A stretch of 64,000 bases of DNA from Sipunculus nudus (lineage: Eukaryota > Annelida > Sipuncula > Golfingiida > Sipunculidae). Made by a program: the position numbers and the translations under genes. The stretch lies in NCBI GenBank assembly GCA_026874595.1, contig CM049309.1, positions 8,521,076 to 8,585,075 on the forward strand, in the 5' to 3' direction. The notes under the pieces are model-generated. The model ran no database searches. It was not told where the DNA came from and saw only the letters and a list, made by a program, of their open reading frames with translations. This document shows positions 35,118 to 47,873 of the stretch, one piece after another; the first letter of the stretch is position 1; each line of letters begins with the position of its first letter.

Positions 35118-36748
35118 CTTGAAGGATGAAGTATTTTCTTCTCAACTGGCTGCGTGCTTGTACTTGTGTCTTCGGAAATTGATCCCAGCAATGCCGGCGT
35201 GGTGATCATGTGCAACAACTATTCATGAGCATTGCAAAATAGTGCTATAATTATTTGGACTGTTTTACTTCAGATGTAGTTGTTTTGAAGTCATGCAAAT
35301 TGCTTAGTGTTTATTTTGGTTATCTTTATTGATAAATTGATATTTTACTTGAAAAAAAATCTTTTAACGGGTCATTTATAAAAATCAATTACCGCGGGCT
35401 TACGTACTACTTTCACGGTCAACTGACCTCCTTCAAATACCTCGCGATTACTCCGCCTGATGAGAGCCCTTGTTGGTTTGGTTTGCATTTCAGTCATCAG
35501 ATGGCGCTACATACATCAAATGCATTTTTTTGCCGACCGGCTTTGATACCGGGTTCCTGTGGGTTGTTTAAAGGGGGGGGGGGGGGGGGGGTCGATAAAT
35601 ATTGTAATTGGGAAATACCGAAAATTTCAGATGAAGGCCTTCCTTCAACTCCCCGGGAGTGGAAATAGGGAGTGGTAGTCTTTTCAGTTTTTAGTTATGA
35701 AGCAGGTCTAAATAATTTTTTGTTTGTTTACACTATTCTCTTTCATGGACTTCTGTAGGAGCATTCGGGACACATAGTTATAAATTTGGGAACTTTAACA
35801 ATTGAGTTTTCAGTTTTTTTTTATATTGAAATGCATTGGATATTTATGGGTTAAATATATATATAATTAAAGCTTAAAGCATATACAGTATGATTTCATT
35901 TGATATGCCTGACACCTAACAATTAAGTTACATTCATATTGCCAAGAAATTTCCAAAGATTTATATTTTCTGCAAAAAAAGTTTGTTGAACAAGTTATTG
36001 AAAAAAATTGTATATGTTGAACATGAGAACTTAATTGAAGTAGCGCGGAAAGAGTGAAGAAGATTTTGACAAAACTTGTTTCTTTGCCGTGTATATGTCC
36101 TTATCTGTGGAAGGCTGTTACCTCATTTAGCCCTGGTTTTGCTTTAGTGTCCATATGTTCAGATTAATGCTGTCTGCTCTTGACTCATTATACTAGGTAA
36201 AGTCCTGACAGTTAAACTGGATTGGCATCTGCTACTCTGGTAGAATGTGTTTCAGTAATTTACCATACCACTGATTTCAACTAGAACATTATGCATGAAT
36301 GATATCACAGTATTGTAAAAAAATGTCAAAATTACTGGAACATTGATCAAAATAAAACACGAATAATAAGCTATAAGACTATATATTATTACTATACAGG
36401 TAAGACTAATAACATCCATATTTTATTATAAATATTCATCAGTATATCATCCTATAGAGCCGCTGTAAATACTTTTCTGTTCTACCAAACGCTTAACTAT
36501 TTTCTATCTATAAAATCGGGAGTGGTAACGCCCAAGGGGGGGGGGAGTGGAAATAAGCATCCCGGGGGATTAGAAATAAATAAGCACTTCCATTTCAAAA
36601 AGCCTCCTCTCTTCAGGGACTCTGCCTGGTGAGCCCCTTCCCGCTATTTTTAAAGACTCGGTCCGCCCCTGAGTGACATATCGATCATAGATATATCCAG
36701 TGACTGAGATAATTAAAAAAATTACTACTCAATAAATTCTTCATCTTC

Positions 36749-36785
<37 letters not shown>

Positions 36786-37699
36786 AAATTATTATTATTA
36801 TTATGCTACTGGGGGCGGATTCAATGTGTGGTGGGGAAACCCCCCTATATATATAACCCCAATTTCCCAAATCATTTTAATCTTCATCGAGGCTGAAATC
36901 GTACGCACAGCACAATATAATAATAATACATAATATATTTTATTAAGGTGCAATATGTAATATTCGAAAATCAAAAGAGACCTCAGAGGGCTTATGGAGC
37001 ACCACTTAATTAAAAAATAAAAGCTGTTACAAAGAGAATATTAACCTACGACTAGATAAAACTGTAGGCAACATTTGGTACGTGTTAAACCAAAAATAAA
37101 TCCTGTGACGTATTAACGGAAGTACAAAAGTATCTATCATATTAAAAAGAAAATGACATCTAACTAAACAGAATTATTATCAGAAATTTTAAAAGTATCC
37201 ATCATAAAAAGAAAGTATTATCTAATTAATCAGTTGAAATTATTATCAAAAGTATTGAAAGAATAAATCATATAAAAAATGACATCCAACGAATCAGTTT
37301 AAATAATTATCAAAAGTAATATCTTTTGATTACGAGGAGCTAATGTGGTATATTACAAAGTATGCCCTATATATATATATGTGACTATACGGTACATGTA
37401 GACAGAAAACGCAAAAGCACCTGCATGTATAGCAATAAATAAACTTAGATCGAATTATATATATACCAATGGCCAAAGAATGTAAAAGTATAAAAGAAAA
37501 TCATACAAGGCACACATATTAAGGCTGAATGTGCAAAATTTACAATGATGCATGCTAGGTAGCTCTCTATGGTATATATTATGCATTGGGGACGTGTATA
37601 TATGGACTATAGTTTTGGCAGAGGTACACGCTCTGTCGCTCTCAAGTGTTTATGCTCATGGATAGAGTATATTCATCCAGAGATCGTTTCTATACTAAA

Positions 37700-37915
37700 A
37701 ACGAACCACCTCCCGTTCAGAACTGTGGGGATGACAGGGACTACTTGTTTCCAGTGTCAGATTTCAATATCAAAATGTGTTACATTTCAGGGAAACACCT
37801 TACTATATGCCTACATTTCACATGCGCATGTCTACAAAATATTACTTAAACCGTGAAGTCCTTATCACAAATAACCCATGTAAGATTATGTAATTTGCCT
37901 TGTAAGCCTATAAAG
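37700..37915 (+). repeat. Dispersed repeat, copy 2 (partner near 6230-6425)
   Basis: Shares CATTTCACATGCGCATG, CCGTGAAGTCCTT and TGTAATTTGCCTTG with the copy at 6.3 kb, same orientation. Confidence 0.55.
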
Positions 37916-38214
37916 AAAACATTTTTTCCAAAATATGTGGGAAAGGGATTTATTATGTTGGGGGGGGGGGGGGGGGTTAAGGAGTAGTTTTTTTTTTGTT
38001 GGGGGGGGGGGGGGGCTTTTGTCAACGGGTACTCCTTTGGATTTCACCCCTCACGATATCTCAGCAAGACCCATGCAGTGGCACATATACCTTCAAAACT
38101 GTTTAACATAAGCATCCTTCATATCTGGCTTCGGACAGGTGACATGCATTACTCTATCGCCTCCGCCAGGAGCGTATATGTGTTCTTCTCCGTTCCGTTC
38201 CATCTCCGATCAAT

Positions 38215-38395
38215 TAAGAATCGATTAGATTTATAGGTGTGGATCCGACACATGATTCGGATTCAGGAAGGTCATCAAGGAATATTCACAAATGTACAGT
38301 CACCTATGCACGAGTGAACCTGGGTATAAGAGCAGAATAAATGAATACAAAAATCCGTGAATCATTGCGGAAGCTTGCATTCCTTAAAATGCAGA
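38215..38395 (-). repeat. Dispersed repeat, inverted partner of 16560-16760
   Basis: Read on the minus strand, TTAAGGAATGCAAGCTTCC, GACTGTACATTTGTGAATAT and CTTCCTGAATCCGAATCATG match 16565-16735 in order. The class is unknown. Confidence 0.6.
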
Positions 38396-38784
38396 TTTTT
38401 AATATTTTAGTATTTTGGAACCCGTGGCAATCTGAGCAAGGTCTACTTACAATCTTTATGCTATTTCGAACATAGACTGTCCATCATTCCGCAAAAAAAG
38501 AGACTTGGACAAGCGCCAGGTCTTAACATTATACCTTAACTGGAACAATCATCGATACATAATATTATATGTTTTGGTGCTTGTGTTGGAGGGAGGTAGG
38601 GGGAGCGCAAAGGGTAAGATTTAAAAAAAAAACTCAAAATAATCCAAGAAACCATTACACAGGATTAATACACTTTGTGGCAAAATAAACAATATACTTT
38701 AAATGTTTTTCTTAATACGGGGGACCAAACGTAAATATTGAGACTAATTTTATTGTATTTTTCAACTGTTCATGCATTTATCCA

Positions 38785-38984
38785 CAGAAGCGGATCCGGG
38801 ACCTGGACCCCCCCCCCCCCCCCCCCCCCCCATTCATCAGAAAAACGGTTTTTAAGGGCTTCAGACAAAATTTTGCTGCCTGGACCCCCCCCCCCCCTTT
38901 TTTAGACCTGACGACCTTTTTTTAGGGTTTCCATTTGTCCTACGGGTTGGACCCCCCTTTTCCTAAATCCTGGATCCGCCCCTG
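38785..38984. mobile_element. 200-bp MITE with CAGGGGCGGATCC-type ends
   Basis: The left end CAGAAGCGGATCCGGGACC and the right end (reverse complement) CAGGGGCGGATCCAGGATTT are terminal inverted repeats. The flanks show ATCCA on both sides (left TTATCCA, right ATCCACTC), a likely target-site duplication. The interior is mainly poly(C) runs and CCTGGACCCCCC repeats. It is non-coding. Confidence 0.65.
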
Positions 38985-39839
38985 ATCCACTCATCAAAAA
39001 GGTTTCAACATACTTTATAGAATATTTATATTTACATAGATAATATTGTTGATGTACTCAACCCTATCTTGTTATTCAAATATTCTAAACAGCAGCTTGC
39101 TAGCTTGATTCACCAAGACATTCAGTGTGTATTAGTATGTCCTGTATGTAAATATGTGTGTCATGTGTTTATTTTATTTTCTTATTATTATTTTATTTGG
39201 ATTTACTGCATCATATATTATTTATTATTGGAAAGTAAGTTCATTAGCAGTTTTGTGCTAAATACTTTTACAATTCAATAGAAATAAATATGTTTAAACC
39301 AAAAATAAACTGATATAACACCTGCATCTGCAATCACATCTAAGTTAAGTTAGGTAACACTTAAACATTCGCTTCAGTTAAAAATAATTATGACAGGAAA
39401 ATTCTTTAAAGGTGAAATATGGCACAGCTTTATTGTCTTTCTTTTATTATTCTGGTTTTAGAATGTCTGTATTTATTGCTAAATTAATATATAACCATGT
39501 TTTTTTTTAGGTATGAATCAGATATGTTGTAAGAAGAATTATGAATTTATTCATATTTCCAAATTCGAAACTAAATTTTTGTCAAAATGCATATCGTTAT
39601 ATATCAGTTATTACTGGTACAATGGAAAGCACACAATTAAGGAACAGCTTTGAAAACTTTTTTTATGCAGTGACAAGTTAACGTATTTTGCTAAAATAAT
39701 ATTATGGTAGTTTATTTTTAAAGTGTTAGGCATTTTTAACTGACATTAATGCAAATATCAAATTTCATTCCTGTAGCTGATATATGAAAGTACCCAGTAC
39801 TATGGTCCATAATACTCCGTATGTAAAACTACCACCCTT

Positions 39840-39975
39840 ACGACGTCGTACAGTCACGTGGCGCCATCTAGTGGTATCACATTAAACACACGCACACTCC
39901 GGCGATGGGGACGAACTGATCAGCAAGCTGTCTGTATGAGAATGCCAAGCAACTGTAAATTTATGATAAAACGTG
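39840..39975 (+). promoter_or_regulatory. Possible CpG-rich promoter and first exon
   Basis: In an otherwise AT-rich region this block holds the perfect palindrome TACGACGTCGTA, an E-box CACGTG and an exact CTCF consensus. It is followed by ATGAGAATGCCAAGC (39937) encoding MRMPSNCKFMIK, up to a strong donor AAAAC|GTGAGT at 39972. No downstream exon could be joined with confidence, so the gene remains hypothetical. Confidence 0.25.
39861..39874 (-). promoter_or_regulatory. CTCF consensus motif, exact match
   Basis: On the minus strand CCACTAGATGGCGC fits CCASYAGRKGGCRS at all 14 positions. CTCF is conserved in bilaterian animals and marks insulators and domain borders. The site lies between the KHDRBS-type gene and the repeat-dense right half of the window. 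Occupancy is unknown. Confidence 0.45.
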
Positions 39976-42900
39976 AGTACATATGCTAAATATTAAGTGT
40001 AGCATTTGAATAAGAAATTCTGGTTCATGAATCACGCCTATTTAGCCAGGCTTGTTAATGTCTTTACAGTAGGAAGATACTTTTCCCTGAAAATTGAATC
40101 CTCGGTATAGACCCCGGCAGCAACTTCAGTCAGGCATCGCCTTTTTCCCATCATACACTGTTGCAGACGACAGTTACGCATGATTAGCGTTTACATGTCC
40201 GAAGAAAGGGTATAAATGAATGAGATATCGTTATCAAAATGTTATAGATGGCAAATGGGCATCTCTAGCTGTTTCATATACAGTTATTTGTATAATTTAA
40301 CTTTTACATCTTTTATACCGCATTTCTGGCTTTTTTACACAGTGTTTTAACAGTATTTTCTTGAAAGTTTTAAAAGTATTTTTTGACGTTTTTTTAATTA
40401 TTGTGTGTGTTTTAATTCTTCTCAAATCAAGGTACTTTGAATGTACAGTGGAACCCCACCCTGTGACCACCCAAAAATTGTAACCACCCCACAATTATGG
40501 CCACATTTCTTGGTCCTGAATGTATGATCCGTGAATTTCACCCCCTAATACATCTACTACAGTCAATTTCTAAGGTGGACATTAAGTACTGGTGTGAAAA
40601 AGATATAAAGGATAATGACAGGCATGGGAAATTGGGGGAGGGGGGGGGGAGATTGCCTCCCAGCCTCATTATTTACCAGGTATATAATGAATGTCAAATT
40701 AACTAAAATATTATATTTTTTCACAAACATTTTGTATAGGTCTCAGAACTTAATTAATAAATTAATATGCATATTTCTAAAATCAATTTTATAAATTTTC
40801 TGCTTTGAGAATGTTGCATCCCAACTAAATATACATGGTGGGATAACTGGCATTGTAGTTTAAGAGAAGTAGCTCTGACAATCTGTGTCTGTCTTTTTTC
40901 TCTCTCTCTGTTGACCTTTTGGTTTGCAGTAAATTTAAAAATGAAACCTATATACAGGGTACAAATTTACCCAGGGTAAAACCTATTTTACCAAACCCAG
41001 TGGGTAAAACCTGGGTAAAAAGTATTTTCTCTTGTTTTACCCAGGGATTTACCTAGTTAGTTACCCTAGTTTATCACATGTTTATCTGCTTTTAATCATA
41101 CATGCAGATCCTGAAGTAACTTTAGTTTTTTCCTGGTCTGTAAGCAGTGATTTTATACATACACTTTTTGAATGTTTGTTGTAAGCAAAGTTGCTCTGGC
41201 CACATCTACCCAATCAAAAGAAGTCATATTCTGGTCACAGTTGACTTCACTGTTTGGCTATAGAACATGTAATTGACAGAGAACAGCAGTTTATGAAACA
41301 ACTTCACACGAGTTCCTATAGCTTCTTCTGGTTCCATTGAAAGTATTCAGTTCTTATGGACTTATCCACATCATACTGCGCAAACTTTTTGGAAATGAGA
41401 AAGCCAAGAAACTATATATATATGTCATTCAGTCATTTTGTCTAAATTGGGTTTTACAACACTGTTTCAGGGAAACAGTGATGAGAGGTGCCTCACTCTT
41501 AAGGTACTGTAACCAGGATGCACTGAATTTATGAACTTTGTAGACTAAACAAAATAAATAATACAATTGTGGTGGGTAAAACCTGCAAACCCTGCCTTAG
41601 TGTGTTTATATACATTGTTAATAATTTCAATTATAGTAAAAACAGTGACATAGATCTGAATATAAATGGTTTAAACAATTATGTCAAACATATGGGATTA
41701 GACAGCAGACACTATATGAATTATATTAAGGTAACAGGTAAACTCATTTATACCCTCGTCACACAGTGGTCATACAATGTAGTCATCCAAGATCTGCTTG
41801 TGTAAACTGCTGCTTTGTATTGCAAAATTCTCTGGGCATGACTATCAGGGCTTTCACAGAGCACAGAATTGTAATCAGACCAATGAGATGGTGGTATTGC
41901 ATCTAGCTCCAAATTTTAAACATGAGCCATGCACTCTTGTTGGTCTGATTATGTTATATACATTTTGGCACAGGAAAAAGAATCAGACCAATGAGAGCAG
42001 GTGTCTCATGTTAAAAATTTGGGAAACCACAATGCATTACCACGTTCTCACCCTGGTGGTCAGACCCAGAGAACCTTGCTTTACAAAGCTGCTGTTACAT
42101 GACTGAGAACTAGGATGACTGTAATGTATAACCACTGAGTGAGGAGCATAACTCATTTACAACAATTGGAATTGGGAAAATGAATCTTATCACAGAGATT
42201 TGCTTAGAATCTCTGGACAGTTGCTAAGTATCATGGTTTATTAGTCCTCTGCATCAAAAACACAAAACATTTCATGACATGTTACCTCATGTTGTTTTAT
42301 GCTAATGTTAAGCCCTATATCCTGGTATACAGTACTCGTTTAACAGCTAGTAGACAAAGAGGAAAATGAATGTACTGTTCATCAGAACCTACATTAAAGT
42401 ACAAGCAGTTGTCTTAGGGGAAAATATCAACTGTTAGGCAAAAAAAAGTTGGGTTCACAGGCACTTTTTTTCATAAATCTACCAATTTTTAATAAAAATT
42501 TCATATGATCCTTACATGAGACATCATGATACAACAGAATTGTTTTGCTCAACTGGGAAAAGCACATCATAACTTAATGAAATGTTATCAAAATTTTATT
42601 TTCTTGAAAGAAATATAACAGGCAGCTGTAGCTTTTGGATCAAGTATGAAAAAAAACTGTAGCAGTAAATTTCTAATGAAAATATTTTTTTCGGGGGGGG
42701 GGGGGGCACAGTGATACTTATAGATTATGGCAGAGTCCTACAGAGCCATGCTTCAGCATGTTCTTAGCACCATTTTGGCCCTCAGGGTGCCTTTACATGT
42801 TGCATCAAAGACCACACTGTTAGGCTCTATGAGGATGCAAGTATTGATGCAATTTTTTAAAATGCTCATGGCCTACAACTTTGCTGTCACTTGACAAGAT

Positions 42901-44193
42901 TCAAACTAATCATTAGCTTTTCTAGTATGTGAAAAAAAATCTGTTTTTACTCAGCATATTGGTAAATCCCTCTGCTTGTGTGTTGAATTTCTGACCACAT
43001 GAATTCAAGCATGGCTTGCATGACAGCTGCCAAATTGTACATAGTACAGGAAATAATTTGTTACCAAAGACACAGATTTTCAGTTTGGTTTTTGAGTTCA
43101 CATGTATTCTTTCATGTTAATTGATCAGTCATAGCCTAATGTAAAGGTTATTGTCTGTTTACCATGATATCAGTGCAACAGGATGGATGACTGTGACAGT
43201 ACATTCCCCCATATGGCTTGTATCATGATTCAAGTTAGGTTCACCATGCAGCCTAATATAAATGCGTACTTAGTCATGTATTCACAGCTACATTGTTCTA
43301 TACTGTGCTCTCAAAGACTGAGCTGTTACATCTCTGGAAGTTCCCTTCTAGATTCATCTTACTATTTTTGACACTCAATGAAATTGTCACTTTTAGTGCA
43401 TAAAACAAACTGACAAAGCACAACTGATAATTAATGGGTCTGTCTTGTTTGTGCCAACTGAAGAACTAACAGTTGTCACTTCAAGCTGATAATGCAATTA
43501 TGCTGATTGGTTCTCCCAAAAGATTTCTCATTTAATTCTCTCTCTGTCTCTCTCTCTCTCTCCATCCATCTTTGAAGTATCAATTGTCAGATTACAAAGG
43601 AAATATATTTTATAAAAATTATATTGAGTAAGTATAATATTATTTCCCAGAGTAGATAAAGGTATTAGTGTTGTGTGCTAATGAGTTAATTTATGTTCAG
43701 TTAATGGCTTAGGTTTTGGAACCTGCAGAAGGCCCCCCCCCCCCCCCCCCCCCGTCTTCTAACCCAGTCCCTCTCATTGATTAAATTATATCTAGTTGCA
43801 GATATTTACCAAATCCCTATATAGATTTATTTTATTATTTTCATCCCGGGCATGTTCATAGAAACCTGAACTTCATGATAACAAGTTTTAACATGAAATA
43901 AGCATTATCTTCAGAAAGACATAACCTAATACAACTTTATATAATTTAATTTAAGAAGCACATCCTTCCTTTGTATGTTTGATTTCTCTAATGTTACATA
44001 TCTACATAAAAGACTAAAATTGTATAATTTCACTGTGTTTATGCAGAAAGGACTCTGTCAAAATTATCTTTAATTCCAAAAATCTACATGTAGATGTACT
44101 TAAATCTTTCATTACCAAACAAAATGTTCTCAGAATTTGGCAGGGAAATTATTTTGATTATTCTTTTCTATGTGATGATAAGTTTTAATTGTA
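39976..44193. other. Non-coding region, no gene recognised
   Basis: It contains a foldback (41871-42066), ACCCAGGGTAAAACC-type short repeats at 40970-41060, a CT microsatellite near 43541 and poly(C) at about 43732-43753. About 43150-43260 resembles 8400-8500 (ATGGCTTGT ... ATTCAAG blocks). The open frames here have no family features. Confidence 0.45.
41871..42066. repeat. Foldback element, ~80-bp inverted arms
   Basis: Left arm AATCAGACCAATGAGATGG ... TTGGTCTGATT (41873-41952). Right arm AATCAGACCAATGAGAGCAG ... GTGGTCAGA (41981-42066), which is the reverse complement of the left arm at reduced identity (shared AAATTTTNAACATGAG and GGTANTGCAT). A ~30-base loop separates them. It can fold into a long hairpin. 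Confidence 0.55.
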
Positions 44194-44920
44194 TCCACCA
44201 AAACAAAGTTTTGCTTTAGTTTAGAAAAACAGAGTTTTGCAGATACTGTGTTTTTGACCGGGTCCCGCTGCTGCTGTGTTGGTTTCTGGAGAACTTTGAG
44301 ACCACTTGACCGATTTTTTTCTGAAACTTGACCCGATTATTGGGTCACATGTGAACTGGAGCTTCACTATTTTCCGTTGACCTCTGACCTTTCCTCTCTG
44401 CAGTGCATCCATCTGTTTTCACACATTGACCCACATATCTTCGGACTCGTTTGACCAACCGGGCTGAAATTTTGCAAGAGTGTAGCTCTTGGATAGCTTT
44501 ATATCATAAAAAAATATATGGTGCCACCTGCAACCATTTTTGCACAGCGTTAATCTGTTCATCTGTCTTGGGTTAAAATCACTCATATCTCTGCAGTGGT
44601 TGGACTTATCCACCTGAAATTTTGGATGTGTATACATCCTGGATAGCTTTTTTTTTTCTTTATAACAGGTGGTGCTGGCTACATTTACGTTCACACTGCA
44701 TACATCGATGCTAATATCTCACGACTGGTTTGACATACCCTCCTGAAATGTTGCTTGTGTACAGAAATCACATAGCTCTTTATCATACACAAAACTGGTG
44801 GCGCCACCTACGTTCATATTTTTGATCGGACATCCATGCTAATATCTCAGGACTGGTTTGATATATAGGCCTGAAATTGAGTATTGATCCTACATAGCTC
44901 TACAGCTTATACAAATTTGG
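44194..44920 (+). mobile_element. HINE-2 copy, 3' truncated
   Basis: Begins TCCACCAAAAC after the shared flank TTTTAATTGTA. It continues through the left arm (GGGTCACATGTGAACTG, GACCTCTGACCTTTCCTCT) and about one and a half core units, with GGTGGCGCCACC at 44797. A tRNA-like SINE replaces the remainder. A short insertion splits the 5' hairpin. Confidence 0.65.
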
Positions 44921-44996
44921 TGGCCTTAGCTGAGATTCAAACTCACAATCTCCTGGCTCAGATTCCTGTGCTCTGCCCCTGAGCCACTGATGCTAG
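44921..44996 (-). repeat. tRNA-derived SINE-like head or tRNA pseudogene
   Basis: On the minus strand GTGGCTCAGGGGCAGAGCAC forms a D arm (GCTC/GAGC) and A box. TGAGTTTGAATCTCA forms a T arm and B box at the right distance. The anticodon arm and acceptor stem do not pair convincingly. It lies exactly at the truncated end of the HINE-2 copy. Confidence 0.5.
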
Positions 44997-47873
44997 TTAT
45001 TTTCAAAAGTATATAGTCATGAAAAGTAGGTGTAATGTTCTTCACAATGATCATTATGAATTATCAGAAAAGGCCGTACGGAGTATATGTTGAATCATGT
45101 TGAAAGTATAAAAATGAAGCAGAATGCAACACAAAATTCGCATTGTTTGTAACATCTGACCTAATGAGGTTAGACAGCAACTTTTTTGACTTGCTGAGTT
45201 GGAAAGATGTTGATAAAATTCACCTACCCAAATAGGTTTGTTATGTGCTTTAGTTCATTCATTAGAGTATTAAATTGTTGTTCCTTACAACTTTAATACA
45301 TTAAGTTATAATCCATTTCACCAAAGGTGGAAGCAATTTTTTTATGGATGATAGAGAATTGGAGAGATTTTTGCACAGAGCCCTTCACAGTTTGAAAGAT
45401 TACTCTCCAGTGTATGAATCAGGCACTCCAGCAATAGCTCTGAATGTAAACCCATGCTATATGTTAAAAAACTTGTGTAAAATAGTAAATTTATTATAGG
45501 AGAAAAAAGGCATTTTTTTATATCAGGTTGACAGATGCTTAACCAGTCATGTGCATCTATAAACAATTGCTCTCTGTATAATATCAAAAGTTTGGTTACC
45601 CTATCAGGAAGTCAACTACTGTTTTGTACATGCCAAAAAGCCTCAGTTACCTGCCCTTGGCTGTATCGCAAAATGTCAATCCCTGTCTGTATGTCATAAA
45701 TGATATGCAGTGAACAATGGGATGATTTGACAAAGGGAAGGCAATATTGCAAATGAAAGTGTGAAACAAACATGTTTGTGAAATTCAAACATGTAATCTC
45801 ATGGCATTTATCATAGCTCTAAGTAAATTAAAATTCAGCCTTAACTTGAACATATTTTTGAAGCTGATATGCTTGGTTAGATAGAATTTGTTCAGTTAAT
45901 ATATTCAGTTAAATAAACAACTATTAGATGAAATGCTTATAATTCAAATGCTTAATCATATTCTATTTGTCAAAGCTAAATATACTTTGAAAATCAATTA
46001 ATAACTTAAAAAAGCAAAAAGCTCAAAGGCTGAATCACTCGAACAGTGAACACTTAATATTTTAACTGCAGTAGATTATCCATTGAAATACTTAAAAACA
46101 AGGCAATTATCAATGGTTATATGATTTAAAAAATACAGTAACAATTTAAATAAAGTGTTCAATTTAAATGCTTTGTCACAGGACATTTGTATATGCCATT
46201 TTTTTTTTAATTTAAAAAAGTATGACATGTGTAAAGTTCAGTTGTAGCATCAAAGCTGAAAGTGCCAAAAAAAAAATAAACACAGAAAAGACAGTTAACA
46301 ATTGTGTTGTGTTAAATGCAAACACATAATCACCAAGCATTTGTCACATCTAAAGTGTACACATAAAGCTGGGTGAATCAATGAATAATCAGCTGTCAGA
46401 TGTACTGCTCTGTGTGATTTATATAGCCAGCATTCATCAATCCATGGACCAAGTGTACATGTGTATGTCAGGTCTGTATTGACTTCACAGCTGTGTAGTA
46501 GGAGCTCTGGCTCTGTGTGTACTTGTGACGATAAACATTTCATCTCGGTGCTCTTGATGATCAGTGATGCGTTGATTTTCTCTCATTATGTACCCATGCA
46601 TGTGTGTAGCACAAAACTAGGGGACCTCCATTCTGGATCCGGACACTGTGCTGCCTCTTTATGGTAAGGAGTGTTTTGACTCTCTGTTTTTTTATTTAAT
46701 AATTTATGTTTACATATATTTCACATAACTCACACCAATCCTCCTCCCTGGTGCAGGCACAGGGTTAATTGTAGAAGTCTTATAGCACTACAGCAGTCTA
46801 TTCAGGTACGGTGCCCCCAATGATGTATTATATAGTATTGTATTTAAGCTTTTGATATGGGTCTCACAAGCTGTGTATAAGAGCTACATTTTTATCACTA
46901 CCTGAAGGTACCATGATTAAGTTTTGAAACTTTATAAAGTACCTGGGGAAAGTATATAACTGTCTATTTATTGTACAGGTATAATGATGATGGGGACTGT
47001 GTGACCTCAGTACACCGTCATGTTACATCTTGTGAAGAGCATGTTTATCAAGAACCAATGTTAATTAGTTTTAATTCTTTAAATATATTCATTTTCCATG
47101 GTCGATCCTTAATTGTCATATCTTTGGTTTAATATGTCACACTACTTTGCACTCCATATGAGACAACTGTCAGTTTTTACAGACAAATTTAGTAAAATAT
47201 GTAATCAATCTATTTTTCTCTGTTCTTTGTGGAACAGTTACCCTTACCAACTAAAGCTAACAAAGTGAGCTTCGTGCCAACGGTTGTGTACAATAAGACA
47301 CACTCCTGCTGAGACAAACCCTCAGCTGGACAAAACCAGCTCAGACAAACTTAACCACTTTATAAAGTAGTGCAGAACAATCCCTAGGTCTTGGATTATC
47401 TTAAATTGGTCATAGAAGATAACAAGTGATTTGGGTAAGTAAACAAAACCGGATGATTCTAGGACAAATGAGTTCAGATTGCCAATTCCTGTTTTGAATT
47501 TATTTTGATGATTATTTGCTTTGATGATTAAATGTAGTCCACATATTGATAAAAATATTGTTGGAATTACTACCTGAAGACCAGGTTTCTGAATGACCAG
47601 TCAATTTTGACATGGCTTTTTTTATACCAGTGGGTGAGGTAGGGTTATGGCATTACCAGTAATTAATACAGACTAGGCCTATGCTTATAATTTCAACATG
47701 CAACCGGTGACAACCACTTGAGTTATAATGTGTTTGCAAAATGGCCGGCTGAGTGGTTTAAAGAAACTGGGAGTGGGAGAATTAAATCAATCAGATTTTC
47801 ATTAGGGTGTGGATATGCAACACAAATTTACACGTAGGACAGCTTTCAGGTGGAAATCTATCTGTAGAGAGAA
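44997..47873. other. Mostly unrecognised sequence
   Basis: AT-rich, without a confident gene. Only the exon-like stretches at 46484-47314 stand out. A CTATATAAATC TATA-like string occurs on the minus strand near 46420. Confidence 0.4.
46484..47314 (+). other. Possible exons of an unrecognised gene
   Basis: An open stretch from about 46488 to 46661 ends at a donor TTTATG|GTAAGG. At 46758 the acceptor CTCCCTGGTGCAG opens a segment that keeps the frame (HRVNCRSLIALQQSIQ) up to CAG|GTACGG. Further exon-like pieces start after TTGTACAG at 46979 and after TTTGTGGAACAG at 47238 (LPLPTKANKVSFVPTVV, ending THSC stop). Joining all of them needs inconsistent phases, and no peptide matches a family I know. 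Confidence 0.15.

Larger units (their letters stand above)
35118..39839. other. Intergenic, repeat-rich, no gene recognised
   Basis: The first ~100 bases are the 5' UTR/promoter side of the minus-strand KHDRBS-type gene. Beyond that lie several poly(G)/poly(C) runs (about 35571, 36536, 37959, 38000, 38810, 38885), an ATT microsatellite (about 36752-36802), dispersed repeats and a MITE. GGGGCGGAT-like ends at about 36660 and 36810 suggest decayed MITEs. No credible coding sequence is present. Confidence 0.5.

Noticed and set aside
40446-40500. CAGTGGAACCCCACC after TA as a pogo/Tigger-type transposon end
   Set aside because: It resembles such an end, but I could not find the matching inverted end downstream, so no element can be delimited.
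46461-46667. Confident annotation of a new coding gene from the 68-residue frame
   Set aside because: Only the first two exon-like pieces join in frame and no homology is recognisable, so it is kept as a low-confidence note.
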